A stretch of 64,000 bases of DNA. It comes from Pseudomonas vancouverensis. Lineage in GTDB: Bacteria; Pseudomonadota; Gammaproteobacteria; Pseudomonadales; Pseudomonadaceae. Shown piece after piece: positions 33,647 to 42,282 of this stretch. The notes beneath the pieces were generated by a model. It did no database searches, was not told the DNA's origin, and worked only from the letters and a program-made list of their open reading frames with translations. The translations under genes and the position numbers were made by a program. The stretch covers positions 248,001 through 312,000 of the forward strand of contig NZ_RRZK01000028.1 in NCBI RefSeq assembly GCF_004348895.1, read 5' to 3'. Numbering within the stretch: position 1 is the stretch's first letter; every line of letters starts with the position of its first letter.

Positions 33647-35803
33647 GTGTTCGCTCGACTTTTTGCCCTGCCGTGTTTTTTCCTTGTCTGCCTGATGATG
33701 CTGCTGCCGATGGCGCCTGCCCAGGCCGTAGGTTTGCCCGGGCTGCTCAATAACCAGGCCAAGGCCCAGCCCGAAGCACAGGAACCGCTGGGGCAATCCC
33801 TGGACGAAGTGATCAAGTCACTGGAGAACGACCAGCAACGCAGCAAACTGCTGGCGGACCTGAAAAAACTGCGTGATGTGACAAAAAAAGCCCAGCCGGC
33901 CCCCGAAGAAGGTGTCTTGAGCCTGATTGGCGGGACCCTGGCCAATATCGAACAAAAACTTTCCGGCGACGACAGCCCGCTCACCCGTTGGTCCAGCGAG
34001 CTCGATCAGGCCGGTGACGAGCTGGTCGCACTGGCGCTGCCGGCCAATGAATGGCTGCCGATGCTGTTTGCCTTCGCCATGATCCTGGCGGTCTGGAGCC
34101 TGCTGGCCGCCGCGCTGATCTGGCTCAGCCATCGGGTACGCATGCGTTTCGGCCTGACCGAGGAGTTGCCGCAACACCCAAGGGCGCTGGACATGCTGCG
34201 CTTTGCCTTGCGCAAACTCGGTCCCTGGCTGATTGCCTTGGTCATCACCGTCTACATGAGCTACGCCCTGCCCTCATCCCTGGGCAAAAGCCTGGCCATG
34301 GTACTGGCCTATGCGCTGGTGGTCGGCACCTGTTTCTCGGCGATCTGCGTGATCGCCTTCTCCCTGCTCGACGGTCCGCACCGACACCGTGCCCTGTACA
34401 TCCTGCGGCACCAGGCCTTCCGGCCACTGTGGCTGATCGGCAGCTTCGCCGCCTTCGGCGAAGCCTTGAGCGACCCGCAACTGGTCAGCAGTCTCGGCAG
34501 CCACCTGGCCCACACCGCCGCGACCGTCGCCAATGTGCTGGCAGCCTTGTCCACCGGGCTGTTCATCCTGCGTTTCCGCCGGCCGATTGCCCACCTGATC
34601 CGCAACCAGCCACTGTCCCGGCGCCTGACCCGGCGCGCATTCAATGACACGCTGTCGATCCTCGGCACCTTTTGGTTCGTCCCCGCCCTGGTGCTGGTCG
34701 GCATCTCGCTGTTCGCCACATTCATCTCGGCCGGCGACACCAGCACGGCATTGCGCCAATCGCTGATCTGTACGGTGTTGCTGGTGCTGTGCATGGTCAT
34801 CAACGGCCTGGTTCGCCGCCACGCCCTCAGGCCCCAGCGCGGCATCAAGCGCCACGCCCTGTATTCGGAGCGTCTGAAGAACTTTTGCTACACCATCGCG
34901 CATCTGCTGGTCTGGCTGGCCTTCATCGAACTCGGCCTGCGGGTCTGGGGCATGTCGCTGATACGGATTACCGAAGGTGATGGCCACGAGGTCACCATGA
35001 AGGTGTTCGGCCTGGCCGGCACCTTGCTGTTTGCCTGGCTGGTCTGGATTCTCAGCGACACCGCCGTGCACCTGGCCCTCACGCGCTCACGCAAAGGCCC
35101 GGCCAATGCGCGGGCACAGACGATGATGCCGCTGATCCGCAACGTGCTGTTCGTGGCGATCTTCATCATTGCCCTGATTGTCGCCCTGGCGAACATGGGC
35201 ATGAACGTCACACCGTTGCTGGCCGGTGCCGGTGTCATCGGTCTGGCCATCGGTTTTGGTGCGCAGTCGCTGGTCGCCGACCTGATCACCGGGTTGTTCA
35301 TCATCATCGAGGACTCACTGGCCATCGACGACTACGTGGACGTCGGCGGCCACCTGGGCACCGTCGAAGGCCTGACGATCCGCACCGTGCGCCTGCGCGA
35401 CATCGACGGGATCGTGCACACCATCCCGTTCAGCGAAATCAAAAGCATCAAGAACTACTCCCGGGAGTTCGGCTATGCGATCTTCCGTGTGGCAATACCG
35501 GCCAACATGGAGATCGACAACGCGATCAAGATGATGCGCGAGGTCGGCCAGAAAATGCGCACCGACCCGTTGCAGCGACGCAACATCTGGTCGCCCCTGG
35601 AGTTTCAGGGCGTGGAAAGCTTCGAATCCGGCAACGCCATTCTGCGCGCCCGGTTCAAGACGGCGCCGATCAAGCAATGGGAGGTTTCCCGGGCGTTCAA
35701 CCTGTCGCTCAAGCGATACATGGACGAGCTTGGGCTGGATCTGGCCACACCGAGAATGAGTGTTCAGGTCGTGACGGCGGGAGGCGACCCGGATAAGGTG
35801 TAG
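33647..35803 (+). CDS. MscS-family mechanosensitive channel (YbiO-like size)
   Basis: This is a 718-residue inner-membrane channel. A signal peptide (ending APAQA) leads a periplasmic helical region, followed by about ten membrane segments. The C-terminal MscS core has pore-lining helix VTPLLAGAGVIGLAIGFGAQSLVADLITG and the beta domain DDYVDVGGHLGTVEGLTIRTVRLRD. Length and layout resemble E. coli YbiO rather than the 286-residue MscS. It should release solutes on hypo-osmotic shock. The start is GTG 33647 with GAGG upstream. Confidence 0.92.
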   Translation: MFARLFALPCFFLVCLMMLLPMAPAQAVGLPGLLNNQAKAQPEAQEPLGQSLDEVIKSLENDQQRSKLLADLKKLRDVTKKAQPAPEEGVLSLIGGTLANIEQKLSGDDSPLTRWSSELDQAGDELVALALPANEWLPMLFAFAMILAVWSLLAAALIWLSHRVRMRFGLTEELPQHPRALDMLRFALRKLGPWLIALVITVYMSYALPSSLGKSLAMVLAYALVVGTCFSAICVIAFSLLDGPHRHRALYILRHQAFRPLWLIGSFAAFGEALSDPQLVSSLGSHLAHTAATVANVLAALSTGLFILRFRRPIAHLIRNQPLSRRLTRRAFNDTLSILGTFWFVPALVLVGISLFATFISAGDTSTALRQSLICTVLLVLCMVINGLVRRHALRPQRGIKRHALYSERLKNFCYTIAHLLVWLAFIELGLRVWGMSLIRITEGDGHEVTMKVFGLAGTLLFAWLVWILSDTAVHLALTRSRKGPANARAQTMMPLIRNVLFVAIFIIALIVALANMGMNVTPLLAGAGVIGLAIGFGAQSLVADLITGLFIIIEDSLAIDDYVDVGGHLGTVEGLTIRTVRLRDIDGIVHTIPFSEIKSIKNYSREFGYAIFRVAIPANMEIDNAIKMMREVGQKMRTDPLQRRNIWSPLEFQGVESFESGNAILRARFKTAPIKQWEVSRAFNLSLKRYMDELGLDLATPRMSVQVVTAGGDPDKV

Positions 35804-35810
35804 TACAACC

Positions 35811-35841
35811 AATACAGCTCGGGCAAGAGCCGAGCTGTATT
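35811..35841. terminator. Perfect 12-base hairpin between convergent genes
   Basis: AATACAGCTCGG pairs with CCGAGCTGTATT around the 7-base loop GCAAGAG. It lies between the mechanosensitive channel gene and the convergent orphan gene. There is no strong T-run, so termination may be weak. Confidence 0.65.
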
Positions 35842-35894
35842 GCCTGCAAATAATGTTCTTATCAGATACGTTTCTTGGCAAAGACGTCCAATGA

Positions 35895-36434
35895 TTATTG
35901 GACGTTCAACACGATAGGCACCGGCTTGGCTGTAAAGGCTTTATCGGCAGGGTGTTTTTTCCAGGTACCGGTTCCCGTCGGGACCTTATAGTAAACATCA
36001 CGATTTGAATCTACTCGCTCTAATTTCATTGCAGCAATCAGAAAGTTATAAAGTGTATCCTGATCGTCAAATGCGTCATCCCCATCAAATTGAATGACCG
36101 CCGCGGAAGACTTTGCATACGCATTGATCACCACCCCTCCTTTGGATGGACTTCTGCTTAGCAACTGCTGATCCAGTGTCCTCAGGGTAAAACTTTCAGC
36201 CCGGTCGCTGATGCAAAGGTATCCATCGCTGTCCAATGCAACGCGCTGTTTATTGTCCATGTCTCCGACGCTGATTAGAAACTTGTCTGTACTCGCATAA
36301 AAATAGAACAGGGTTGGCTCATGACCCGGCAGGCGTGCACCAATCCTTTCCGGGGAAATAACTGAAACCGGGCTCCCGAAGATACTCAGCGTTCCTTTGA
36401 ATGTTTCCCTTGCACCATATTCATTATCAAACAT
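35895..36434 (-). CDS. Orphan protein of unknown function
   Basis: This is a 179-residue soluble protein without signal peptide or membrane segment. It is rich in Asp, Ser and beta-branched residues, with phrases such as EPTLFYFYASTDKFLISVGDMDNKQ and VVINAYAKSSAAVIQFDGDDAFDDQDTLYNFLIAAM. ATG 36434 has AAGGAG well placed upstream. Codon use and the flanking DNA are AT-richer than the neighbours, suggesting recent arrival. I do not recognise a family. The strand-like N-terminal half could be a beta-trefoil or lectin-like fold, but that is a guess. Confidence 0.7.
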   Translation of the reverse strand: MFDNEYGARETFKGTLSIFGSPVSVISPERIGARLPGHEPTLFYFYASTDKFLISVGDMDNKQRVALDSDGYLCISDRAESFTLRTLDQQLLSRSPSKGGVVINAYAKSSAAVIQFDGDDAFDDQDTLYNFLIAAMKLERVDSNRDVYYKVPTGTGTWKKHPADKAFTAKPVPIVLNVQ

Positions 36435-36584
36435 GGAAATCTCCTTATATAAAATTCAAAAGCCGCAAAAGTGCGACCAGTGAACATCCTATAAAGAACA
36501 GGTGAGAGCACACAGCGCAAACTTTATACTTGCAGTTTCAAACTTTGCAGTTCAATCCATCATTTATTCGCAATATAAAAACAT

Positions 36585-37298
36585 TCAAACCACATCCACC
36601 CCGACATGAATCGCATCATGCCGCCAGAACTCCAGGTCGCAGTCGATCAAGCGTTCATGCTGGTCATAGTTGACCCGGGCAATCTGCAGGCCCGGGCTGC
36701 CCACTGACACCTTCAGCGCCGCCGCCGCTTCCACCGACAACGCTGTCGGCACAATCTCGAAACGCACCCGCCCGTATTGCAGGTCGTAATGCCGCGCATA
36801 GAGCTCGGTGATCGACTGGTTCAAATCAAACTCAAGTATTCCCGGAAAGTACTTCGGGTTCAGGTAGTGCTCTACGTACAGCACCAGGCGCCCGTCAATC
36901 CGCCGCGAACGGCAGATCTGGATCACGCTCGACAGCGCCGGCAGTTGCAACCAGGCACACACTGCCGCCGACGCCGGTTGCAGGCGCGCCGAGATCACCT
37001 CGGTGGAGGGAACTCGCCCCTGGGCGCTGACCATTGCGTGAAAGTGACTGCGCTGCATCAGGTTATAGGCCAGACGCGGCGGCGAAACGAACCAGCCGCG
37101 ACGCTCCTCGCGGTAAATCTGCCCTTGCGACTCCAGTTGCAACAAGGCTTCGCGCAAGGTGATGCGTGTGGTGCCAAATAGCTCGCTGAGTTTGCGCTCG
37201 GCGGGCAACTTGCTGCCGGGGGCGAGCAGACCGTGGTCGATCTGCTCTTGTAGCACCTGGCCAATGGCTGTCACCGCTTTTATTGCCTCTTCGCGCAT
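36585..37298 (-). CDS. GntR-family regulator with UTRA domain (HutC/PhnF branch)
   Basis: This is a 237-residue repressor-type protein. The N-terminal winged helix reads GSKLPAERKLSELFGTTRITLREALLQLESQGQIYREERRGWFV, and a UTRA ligand-binding domain occupies about residues 90-237. ATG 37298 is used; TTG 37301 is the only alternative. It is divergent from the binding-protein operon at 37651, and two copies of a HutC/PhnF-type operator lie between them. It most likely represses that operon until a phosphorylated ligand binds. Confidence 0.9.
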   Translation of the reverse strand: MREEAIKAVTAIGQVLQEQIDHGLLAPGSKLPAERKLSELFGTTRITLREALLQLESQGQIYREERRGWFVSPPRLAYNLMQRSHFHAMVSAQGRVPSTEVISARLQPASAAVCAWLQLPALSSVIQICRSRRIDGRLVLYVEHYLNPKYFPGILEFDLNQSITELYARHYDLQYGRVRFEIVPTALSVEAAAALKVSVGSPGLQIARVNYDQHERLIDCDLEFWRHDAIHVGVDVV

Positions 37299-37312
37299 CA
37301 AGGTTACCTTTC

Positions 37313-37324
37313 TGGACTAGACCA
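37313..37324. promoter_or_regulatory. Candidate UTRA-regulator operator, near the regulator gene
   Basis: TGGACTAGACCA is one base from the HutC/PhnF/DasR-type core TGGTCTAGACCA. It lies 15 bases upstream of the regulator start, suited to autoregulation. Confidence 0.6.
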
Positions 37325-37591
37325 GCACTGTTTCAGGGCAGAACCACCCTGCAAACCGGCTCTTTCAATAGCCTGCAAGCGTAGGCAGTGCAGATGACCG
37401 AGAGATGACAAAGCTGCCGAGCGGTCGTCATCACTGCCTGCAAACCATCGGCCAAGTCCCTTGCCTGCCGGGGCTTTGGCCATGGTCTACGCTTAGCAGG
37501 CCTGCAGCGATACCCACCGATAAAAAGCCATGCCGGGCGACGAACGACATCAAAGTGTCATCCAGGCCCCTTAGATTGGCTCAGGTATTGC

Positions 37592-37603
37592 TGACCTAGA
37601 CCA
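37592..37603. promoter_or_regulatory. Candidate UTRA-regulator operator, near the importer operon
   Basis: TGACCTAGACCA differs at two positions from TGGTCTAGACCA. It lies 48 bases before the binding-protein gene, where a bound repressor would block the promoter. Confidence 0.55.
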
Positions 37604-37650
37604 ACACAAACCGCAATCGCAGCATTGAACACGACCCAAGGAGCTTCGGC

Positions 37651-38715
37651 ATGAAAAAGCTTTTCCTGGCATCACTGTTAGGCTCGACCATCGCAATGTG
37701 CAGCGCCGCCATGGCCGCTGATGACCTGAAAACCCTTGAAGCCGCTGCGAAAGCAGAAGGCGCCGTCAACAGCGTCGGCATGCCCGATGACTGGGCCAAC
37801 TGGGCCGGCACCTGGAAAGACCTGAGCGACAAGTACGGCCTCAAGCACATCGACACCGACATGAGCTCGGCGCAAGAAATCGCCAAATTTGCCGCGGAAA
37901 AAGACAACGCCACCGCCGACATCGGCGACGTCGGCGCAGCGTTCGGCCCGATCGCGGTCAAGCAGGGCGTGGTTCAGCCGTACAAGCCGTCCACCTGGGA
38001 TCAGGTTCCGGCCTGGGCCAAGGACAAGGACGGTAACTGGGCACTGGCCTACACCGGCTCCATCGCGTTCATCGTCAACAAGAAGCTGCTGCACGGCTCC
38101 GAAGTACCGACCAAATGGTCCGACCTCAAGACCGGTAAATACAAGGTTTCCATCGGTGACGTAAGCACCGCTGCCCAGGCCGCCAACGGCGTACTGGCCG
38201 CCGCGCTGGCCAACGGTGGCGACGAGAAGAACGTCCAGCCTGCCCTGCTGCTGTTTGCAGACATCGCCAAGCAAGGTCGCCTGTCGATGGCCAACCCGAC
38301 CATTGCCACCATGGAAAAAGGTGAAGTCGAAGTGGGCGTGGTCTGGGACTTCAACGGCTTGAGCTACAAGGCCAAGATGGCCAACCCGGATGACTACGTG
38401 GTGCTGATCCCGTCCGACGGTTCGGTGATTTCCGGTTACACCACCATCATCAACAAGTACGCGAAAAACCCCAACGCCGCCAAGCTGGCGCGTGAGTACA
38501 TCTTCAGCGACGCCGGCCAGACCAACCTGGCCAAGGGTAACGCCCGTCCGATCCGCGCCGAGCACATCACCCTGCCCGCCGATGTGAAAGCCAAGCTGCT
38601 GCCGAACGAGCAGTACAAGAACGTGACGCCGATCAAGGACGCCGATGCCTGGGAAAAGACTTCCAAGGGTCTGCCGCAGAAGTGGCAGGAAGAAGTCATT
38701 ATCAACATGCAGTAA
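37651..38715 (+). CDS. ABC importer solute-binding protein
   Basis: This is a 354-residue periplasmic protein. The signal peptide MKKLFLASLLGSTIAMCSAAMA is followed by a mature region with PotD/AfuA-like features (ADIGDVGAAFGPIAVKQGV, WALAYTGSIAFIVNKKLL, VGVVWDFNGLSYKAKM). This class binds small organic anions, polyamines, ferric ion or phosphonates. Ligand identity is unknown; the downstream phosphatase genes favour a phosphorus-containing compound. It is the first gene of an operon running to 42936. Confidence 0.9.
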   Translation: MKKLFLASLLGSTIAMCSAAMAADDLKTLEAAAKAEGAVNSVGMPDDWANWAGTWKDLSDKYGLKHIDTDMSSAQEIAKFAAEKDNATADIGDVGAAFGPIAVKQGVVQPYKPSTWDQVPAWAKDKDGNWALAYTGSIAFIVNKKLLHGSEVPTKWSDLKTGKYKVSIGDVSTAAQAANGVLAAALANGGDEKNVQPALLLFADIAKQGRLSMANPTIATMEKGEVEVGVVWDFNGLSYKAKMANPDDYVVLIPSDGSVISGYTTIINKYAKNPNAAKLAREYIFSDAGQTNLAKGNARPIRAEHITLPADVKAKLLPNEQYKNVTPIKDADAWEKTSKGLPQKWQEEVIINMQ

Positions 38716-38755
38716 TGCTGTAGCCCGGCATCGATTGACGGGCACCTGAAAATCC

Positions 38756-38785
38756 CTGTGGGAGCAAGCCTGCTTGCTCCCACAG
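38756..38785. repeat. REP hairpin inside the importer operon
   Basis: CTGTGGGAGCAAGC and GCTTGCTCCCACAG form a perfect palindrome with CT between them, in the 111-base gap after the binding-protein gene. Such a hairpin could keep the binding-protein message more abundant than the downstream genes. Confidence 0.85.
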
Positions 38786-38826
38786 TGGATCGCGTTGATT
38801 TGGAGTTACACGGAGTTTTTGCCCCT

Positions 38827-39633
38827 ATGAAGCACAACGTCATCCTTGTCGTGCTCGACGGCCTCAACTACGAGGTCGCCCGCCACGCCATGGGGCACCT
38901 GCAGGCTTACGTCGGCGCCGGCCGCGCCGCACTCTACAAGCTGGAGTGCGAATTGCCCGCGCTGTCCCGACCGCTCTACGAATGCATCCTGACCGGCGTC
39001 CCGCCGATCGACAGCGGCATCGTTCACAATCAAGTATCGCGCCTGTCCAACCAGCGCAGCATCTATCACTACGCGACAGCGGCCGGACTGACCACCGCCG
39101 CAGCGGCCTATCACTGGGTCAGCGAGTTGTACAACCGCTCACCCTTCGTTGCCGCCCGGGATCGCCACACTGACAACCCGGAACTGCCGATCCAGCACGG
39201 GCATTTCTACTGGAGCGATCACTACCCCGATTCGCACCTGTTTGCCGATGCCGAAAACCTGCGCCTGCGCCATGCACCGAACTTTCTGCTGATCCATCCG
39301 ATGAACATCGACGACGCCGGGCACAAGCACGGCCTCGACACCCCGCAATACCGTAACAGCGCACGTTCGGCCGACATCATCCTCGCCGACTACCTGCAAA
39401 GCTGGCTCGACGCCGGTTACCAGGTGCTGGTGACCGCCGATCACGGCATGAACAACGACCGCTCGCACAACGGCTTGCTGCCAGAAGAACGCGAAGTGCC
39501 GCTGTTCGTCCTGGGTGACGCCTTCAGCTTCACGACAACCGCCGCGCCCAAACAAACCGAGATCTGCGGCACCGTCTGCGAACTGCTCGGTGTGCCCCAC
39601 GACAAACCGGTCTGCCGGGAGCTGCTGAAGTGA
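38827..39633 (+). CDS. Alkaline-phosphatase-superfamily phosphodiesterase/phosphatase
   Basis: This is a 268-residue enzyme of the nucleotide pyrophosphatase/phosphonoacetate hydrolase-like group. Zinc-site residues are seen as D11 (LVVLDGLNYE), the nucleophile region LPALSRPLYECILTG, the pair in IHPMNIDDAGHKHG and DH in VTADHGMNNDRSHNG. There is no signal peptide, so it acts in the cytoplasm on the imported compound. It overlaps the next permease gene by 4 bases. The chemistry is likely P–O (diester or monoester) or P–C cleavage; the substrate is unknown. Confidence 0.82.
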   Translation: MKHNVILVVLDGLNYEVARHAMGHLQAYVGAGRAALYKLECELPALSRPLYECILTGVPPIDSGIVHNQVSRLSNQRSIYHYATAAGLTTAAAAYHWVSELYNRSPFVAARDRHTDNPELPIQHGHFYWSDHYPDSHLFADAENLRLRHAPNFLLIHPMNIDDAGHKHGLDTPQYRNSARSADIILADYLQSWLDAGYQVLVTADHGMNNDRSHNGLLPEEREVPLFVLGDAFSFTTTAAPKQTEICGTVCELLGVPHDKPVCRELLK

Positions 39634-40475
39634 AATCCATGACTCGCAGCAAATGGCTGGCCGCCCTGTGCCTGCTGCCCTTCGCGCTGTTCTTTATCGT
39701 CTTCGAAATCGCCCCGCTGACCTGGGTCATGATCAACAGCCTGCAATCGGAAGAGTTCGGCTGGGGCCTGGCCAATTTCAGCAAGATCTTCAATTCGAAG
39801 TTCTACCTGCAGGCGATCCAGTACAGCCTTGAAATCAGCTTCTGGTCCAGCGTCTTCGGCATCATCATCGCCGTGCTCGGAGCCTATTCCCTGCGCCGCG
39901 TGGACTCGAAACTGCGCAACTTCGTCAACGCCTTCGCCAACATGACCAGCAACTTCGCCGGCGTGCCCCTGGCGTTCGCCTTCATCATCCTGCTCGGTTT
40001 CAACGGCAGCTTCACCCTGATGCTCAAGCAGGCCGGGATCATCCAGGACTTCAACCTGTACTCCAAGACCGGGCTGATCATCCTCTACACCTACTTCCAG
40101 ATTCCCCTCGGCGTGTTGCTGCTGTACCCGGCCTTCGACGCCCTGCGCGAAGACTGGCGCGAGTCTGCCGCCCTGCTCGGCGCCAGCGGCTGGCAGTTCT
40201 GGCGGCACATCGGCTTGCCTGTATTGACACCAGCCCTGCTCGGCACTTTCGTGATCCTCCTGGCCAACGCCCTTGGCGCCTACGCCACGGTGTACGCCCT
40301 GACCACCGGTAACTTCAACGTGTTGCCGATCCGCATTGCCGGGCTGGTGGCCGGTGACATTTCCCTGGACCCGAACCTGGCCAGTGCGCTGGCCGTGGTG
40401 CTGGTGGCGTTGATGACCCTGGTGACCATCGTGCATCAGTTGCTGTTGAAGAGGAGTTACCATGTCTCGCGCTGA
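39630..40475 (+). CDS. ABC importer permease, first subunit
   Basis: This 281-residue protein has six hydrophobic segments and the cytoplasmic coupling motif ESAALLGASGWQFWRHIGLPVLTPALLGTF (EAA loop). GTG 39630 overlaps the preceding stop as GTGA and has GGGAG 8 bases upstream; ATG 39639 is the alternative. Its C-terminus overlaps the next permease by 14 bases. Confidence 0.9.
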   Translation: MKSMTRSKWLAALCLLPFALFFIVFEIAPLTWVMINSLQSEEFGWGLANFSKIFNSKFYLQAIQYSLEISFWSSVFGIIIAVLGAYSLRRVDSKLRNFVNAFANMTSNFAGVPLAFAFIILLGFNGSFTLMLKQAGIIQDFNLYSKTGLIILYTYFQIPLGVLLLYPAFDALREDWRESAALLGASGWQFWRHIGLPVLTPALLGTFVILLANALGAYATVYALTTGNFNVLPIRIAGLVAGDISLDPNLASALAVVLVALMTLVTIVHQLLLKRSYHVSR

Positions 40476-41262
40476 AATCGGCCCGGTCGGCGTCTATCAC
40501 CGCGTGGTGGTCTACCTGCTGTTCGCCATCCTGCTGCTGCCATTGCTCGGCACTTTGATCTACTCGATTGCCAGCAGCTGGTCGGCGACCATTCTGCCCA
40601 GCGGCTTTACCCTCAAGTGGTACATCCAGCTGTGGAGCGATCCGCGTTTTCTGCATGCCTTCGGTCAGTCGCTGCTGGTCTGCGTCGGTGCATTGATTCT
40701 GTCAGTGGTGCTGATCCTGCCGCTGCTGTTCGTGGTGCATTACCACTTCCCGAAACTCGACGCGCTGATGAACATTCTGATCCTGCTGCCCTTCGCGGTA
40801 CCGCCAGTGGTGTCGTCGGTGGGCCTGTTGCAGCTCTACGGCTCGGGGCCGCTGGCGATGGTCGGTACGCCCTGGATCCTGATCGGTTGCTACTTCACCG
40901 TGGCCTTGCCGTTCATGTACCGGGCGATCACCAACAACCTGCAAGCGATCAACCTGCGCGACCTGATGGACGCCGCCCAGCTGCTCGGCGCCAGCACCTG
41001 GCAGGCCGCGTTCCTGGTGGTGCTGCCGAACCTGCGCAAGGGCCTGATGGTGGCGTTGCTGCTGTCGTTCTCCTTCCTGTTCGGCGAGTTCGTGTTCGCC
41101 AACATCCTCGTCGGCACCCGCTACGAAACCCTGCAGGTCTACCTCAACAACATGCGCAATAGCAGCGGCCACCTCACCAGTGCGCTGGTGATTTCCTACT
41201 TCTTCTTCGTACTGGTTCTGACCTGGGCGGCCAACATCTTGAACAGGGACAAAAGCGAATGA
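40462..41262 (+). CDS. ABC importer permease, second subunit
   Basis: This is a 266-residue membrane protein with six hydrophobic segments and the EAA-loop phrase MDAAQLLGASTWQAAFLVVLPNLRKG. It starts inside the end of the first permease gene and ends in an ATGA overlap with the ATPase gene, so the three membrane-complex genes are translationally coupled. Confidence 0.92.
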   Translation: MSRAEIGPVGVYHRVVVYLLFAILLLPLLGTLIYSIASSWSATILPSGFTLKWYIQLWSDPRFLHAFGQSLLVCVGALILSVVLILPLLFVVHYHFPKLDALMNILILLPFAVPPVVSSVGLLQLYGSGPLAMVGTPWILIGCYFTVALPFMYRAITNNLQAINLRDLMDAAQLLGASTWQAAFLVVLPNLRKGLMVALLLSFSFLFGEFVFANILVGTRYETLQVYLNNMRNSSGHLTSALVISYFFFVLVLTWAANILNRDKSE

Positions 41263-42248
41263 GCTATGTCAGCGTCCAACACCTTCAAAAGAATTACGCC
41301 GGTACCACGGTGTTCAGCGACATCAACTGCGAGATCCAGAAAGGCGAGTTCGTCACCCTGCTCGGCCCCTCCGGTTGCGGCAAATCCACGCTGTTGCGTT
41401 GCATCGCCGGCCTGACGCCCGTCGATGGTGGCAAGATCCTCCTCGACGGTGTCGATATCGTGCCCCTGAGCCCGCAGAAACGCGGGATCGGCATGGTGTT
41501 CCAGAGTTACGCGCTGTTCCCCAACATGACCGTGGAGCAGAATGTTGCCTTCGGCTTGCGCATGCAGAAGGTCAATGCCGATGACAGCCAAAAGCGTGTT
41601 GCCGAAGTGCTGAAGCTGGTGGAACTGCACGATTTTGCCGCGCGTTACCCCCATCAACTGTCCGGCGGCCAATGCCAGCGCGTCGCCCTCGCCCGCTCCC
41701 TGGTCACCCGGCCACGCTTGTTGTTGCTCGACGAACCGCTGTCGGCGCTGGATGCGCGGATCCGCAAGCACCTGCGTGAACAGATCCGGCAAATCCAGCG
41801 TGAACTGGGGCTGACGACGATTTTCGTCACCCACGATCAGGAAGAAGCCCTGACCATGTCGGACCGGATCTTCCTGATGAACCAGGGCAAGATCGTCCAG
41901 AGCGGCGATGCTGAAACCCTCTACACCGCACCGGTAGACGTGTTCGCCGCCGGCTTCATCGGCAACTACAACCTGCTGGATGCCGACGCGGCTTCGAAGC
42001 TGCTGCAACGGCCGATCAGCAAGCGCCTGGCCATTCGCCCCGAAGCCATCGAACTGAGCCTCAATGGCGAACTCGACGCCCAGGTGCGCAGCCACAGCCT
42101 GCTGGGCAACGTGATTCGCTACCGGATCGAAGCCCGCGGCGTGGAACTGGTGGTCGATGTGCTGAACCGTTCGGCGGCCGATCTGCATCCCGACGGTCAG
42201 CGCCTGGCGCTTTCCATCGATCCGACGGCCCTGTGTGAGGTAGCCTGA
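41259..42248 (+). CDS. ABC importer ATPase
   Basis: This 329-residue ATPase has Walker A GPSGCGKST, Q-loop MVFQSYALF, signature LSGGQCQRVALARSL, Walker B LLLLDEPLSALD and H-loop FVTHDQEEA, followed by a C-terminal regulatory (TOBE-like) domain of about 90 residues. It is of the PotA/FbpC type, matching the binding protein. It drives the two permeases encoded upstream. Confidence 0.95.
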   Translation: MSYVSVQHLQKNYAGTTVFSDINCEIQKGEFVTLLGPSGCGKSTLLRCIAGLTPVDGGKILLDGVDIVPLSPQKRGIGMVFQSYALFPNMTVEQNVAFGLRMQKVNADDSQKRVAEVLKLVELHDFAARYPHQLSGGQCQRVALARSLVTRPRLLLLDEPLSALDARIRKHLREQIRQIQRELGLTTIFVTHDQEEALTMSDRIFLMNQGKIVQSGDAETLYTAPVDVFAAGFIGNYNLLDADAASKLLQRPISKRLAIRPEAIELSLNGELDAQVRSHSLLGNVIRYRIEARGVELVVDVLNRSAADLHPDGQRLALSIDPTALCEVA

Positions 42249-42282
42249 TGACCTTGCTGACGATGAAGAGAGAACTGCACTG

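Larger units (their letters stand above)
37299..37650. other. Divergent control region of the UTRA regulator and importer operon
   Basis: This is a non-coding region of about 350 bases. It contains two operator-like sites (37313-37324 and 37592-37603) and an isolated half site TGGTCTA at 37482-37488, in an otherwise unremarkable sequence. Confidence 0.6.
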
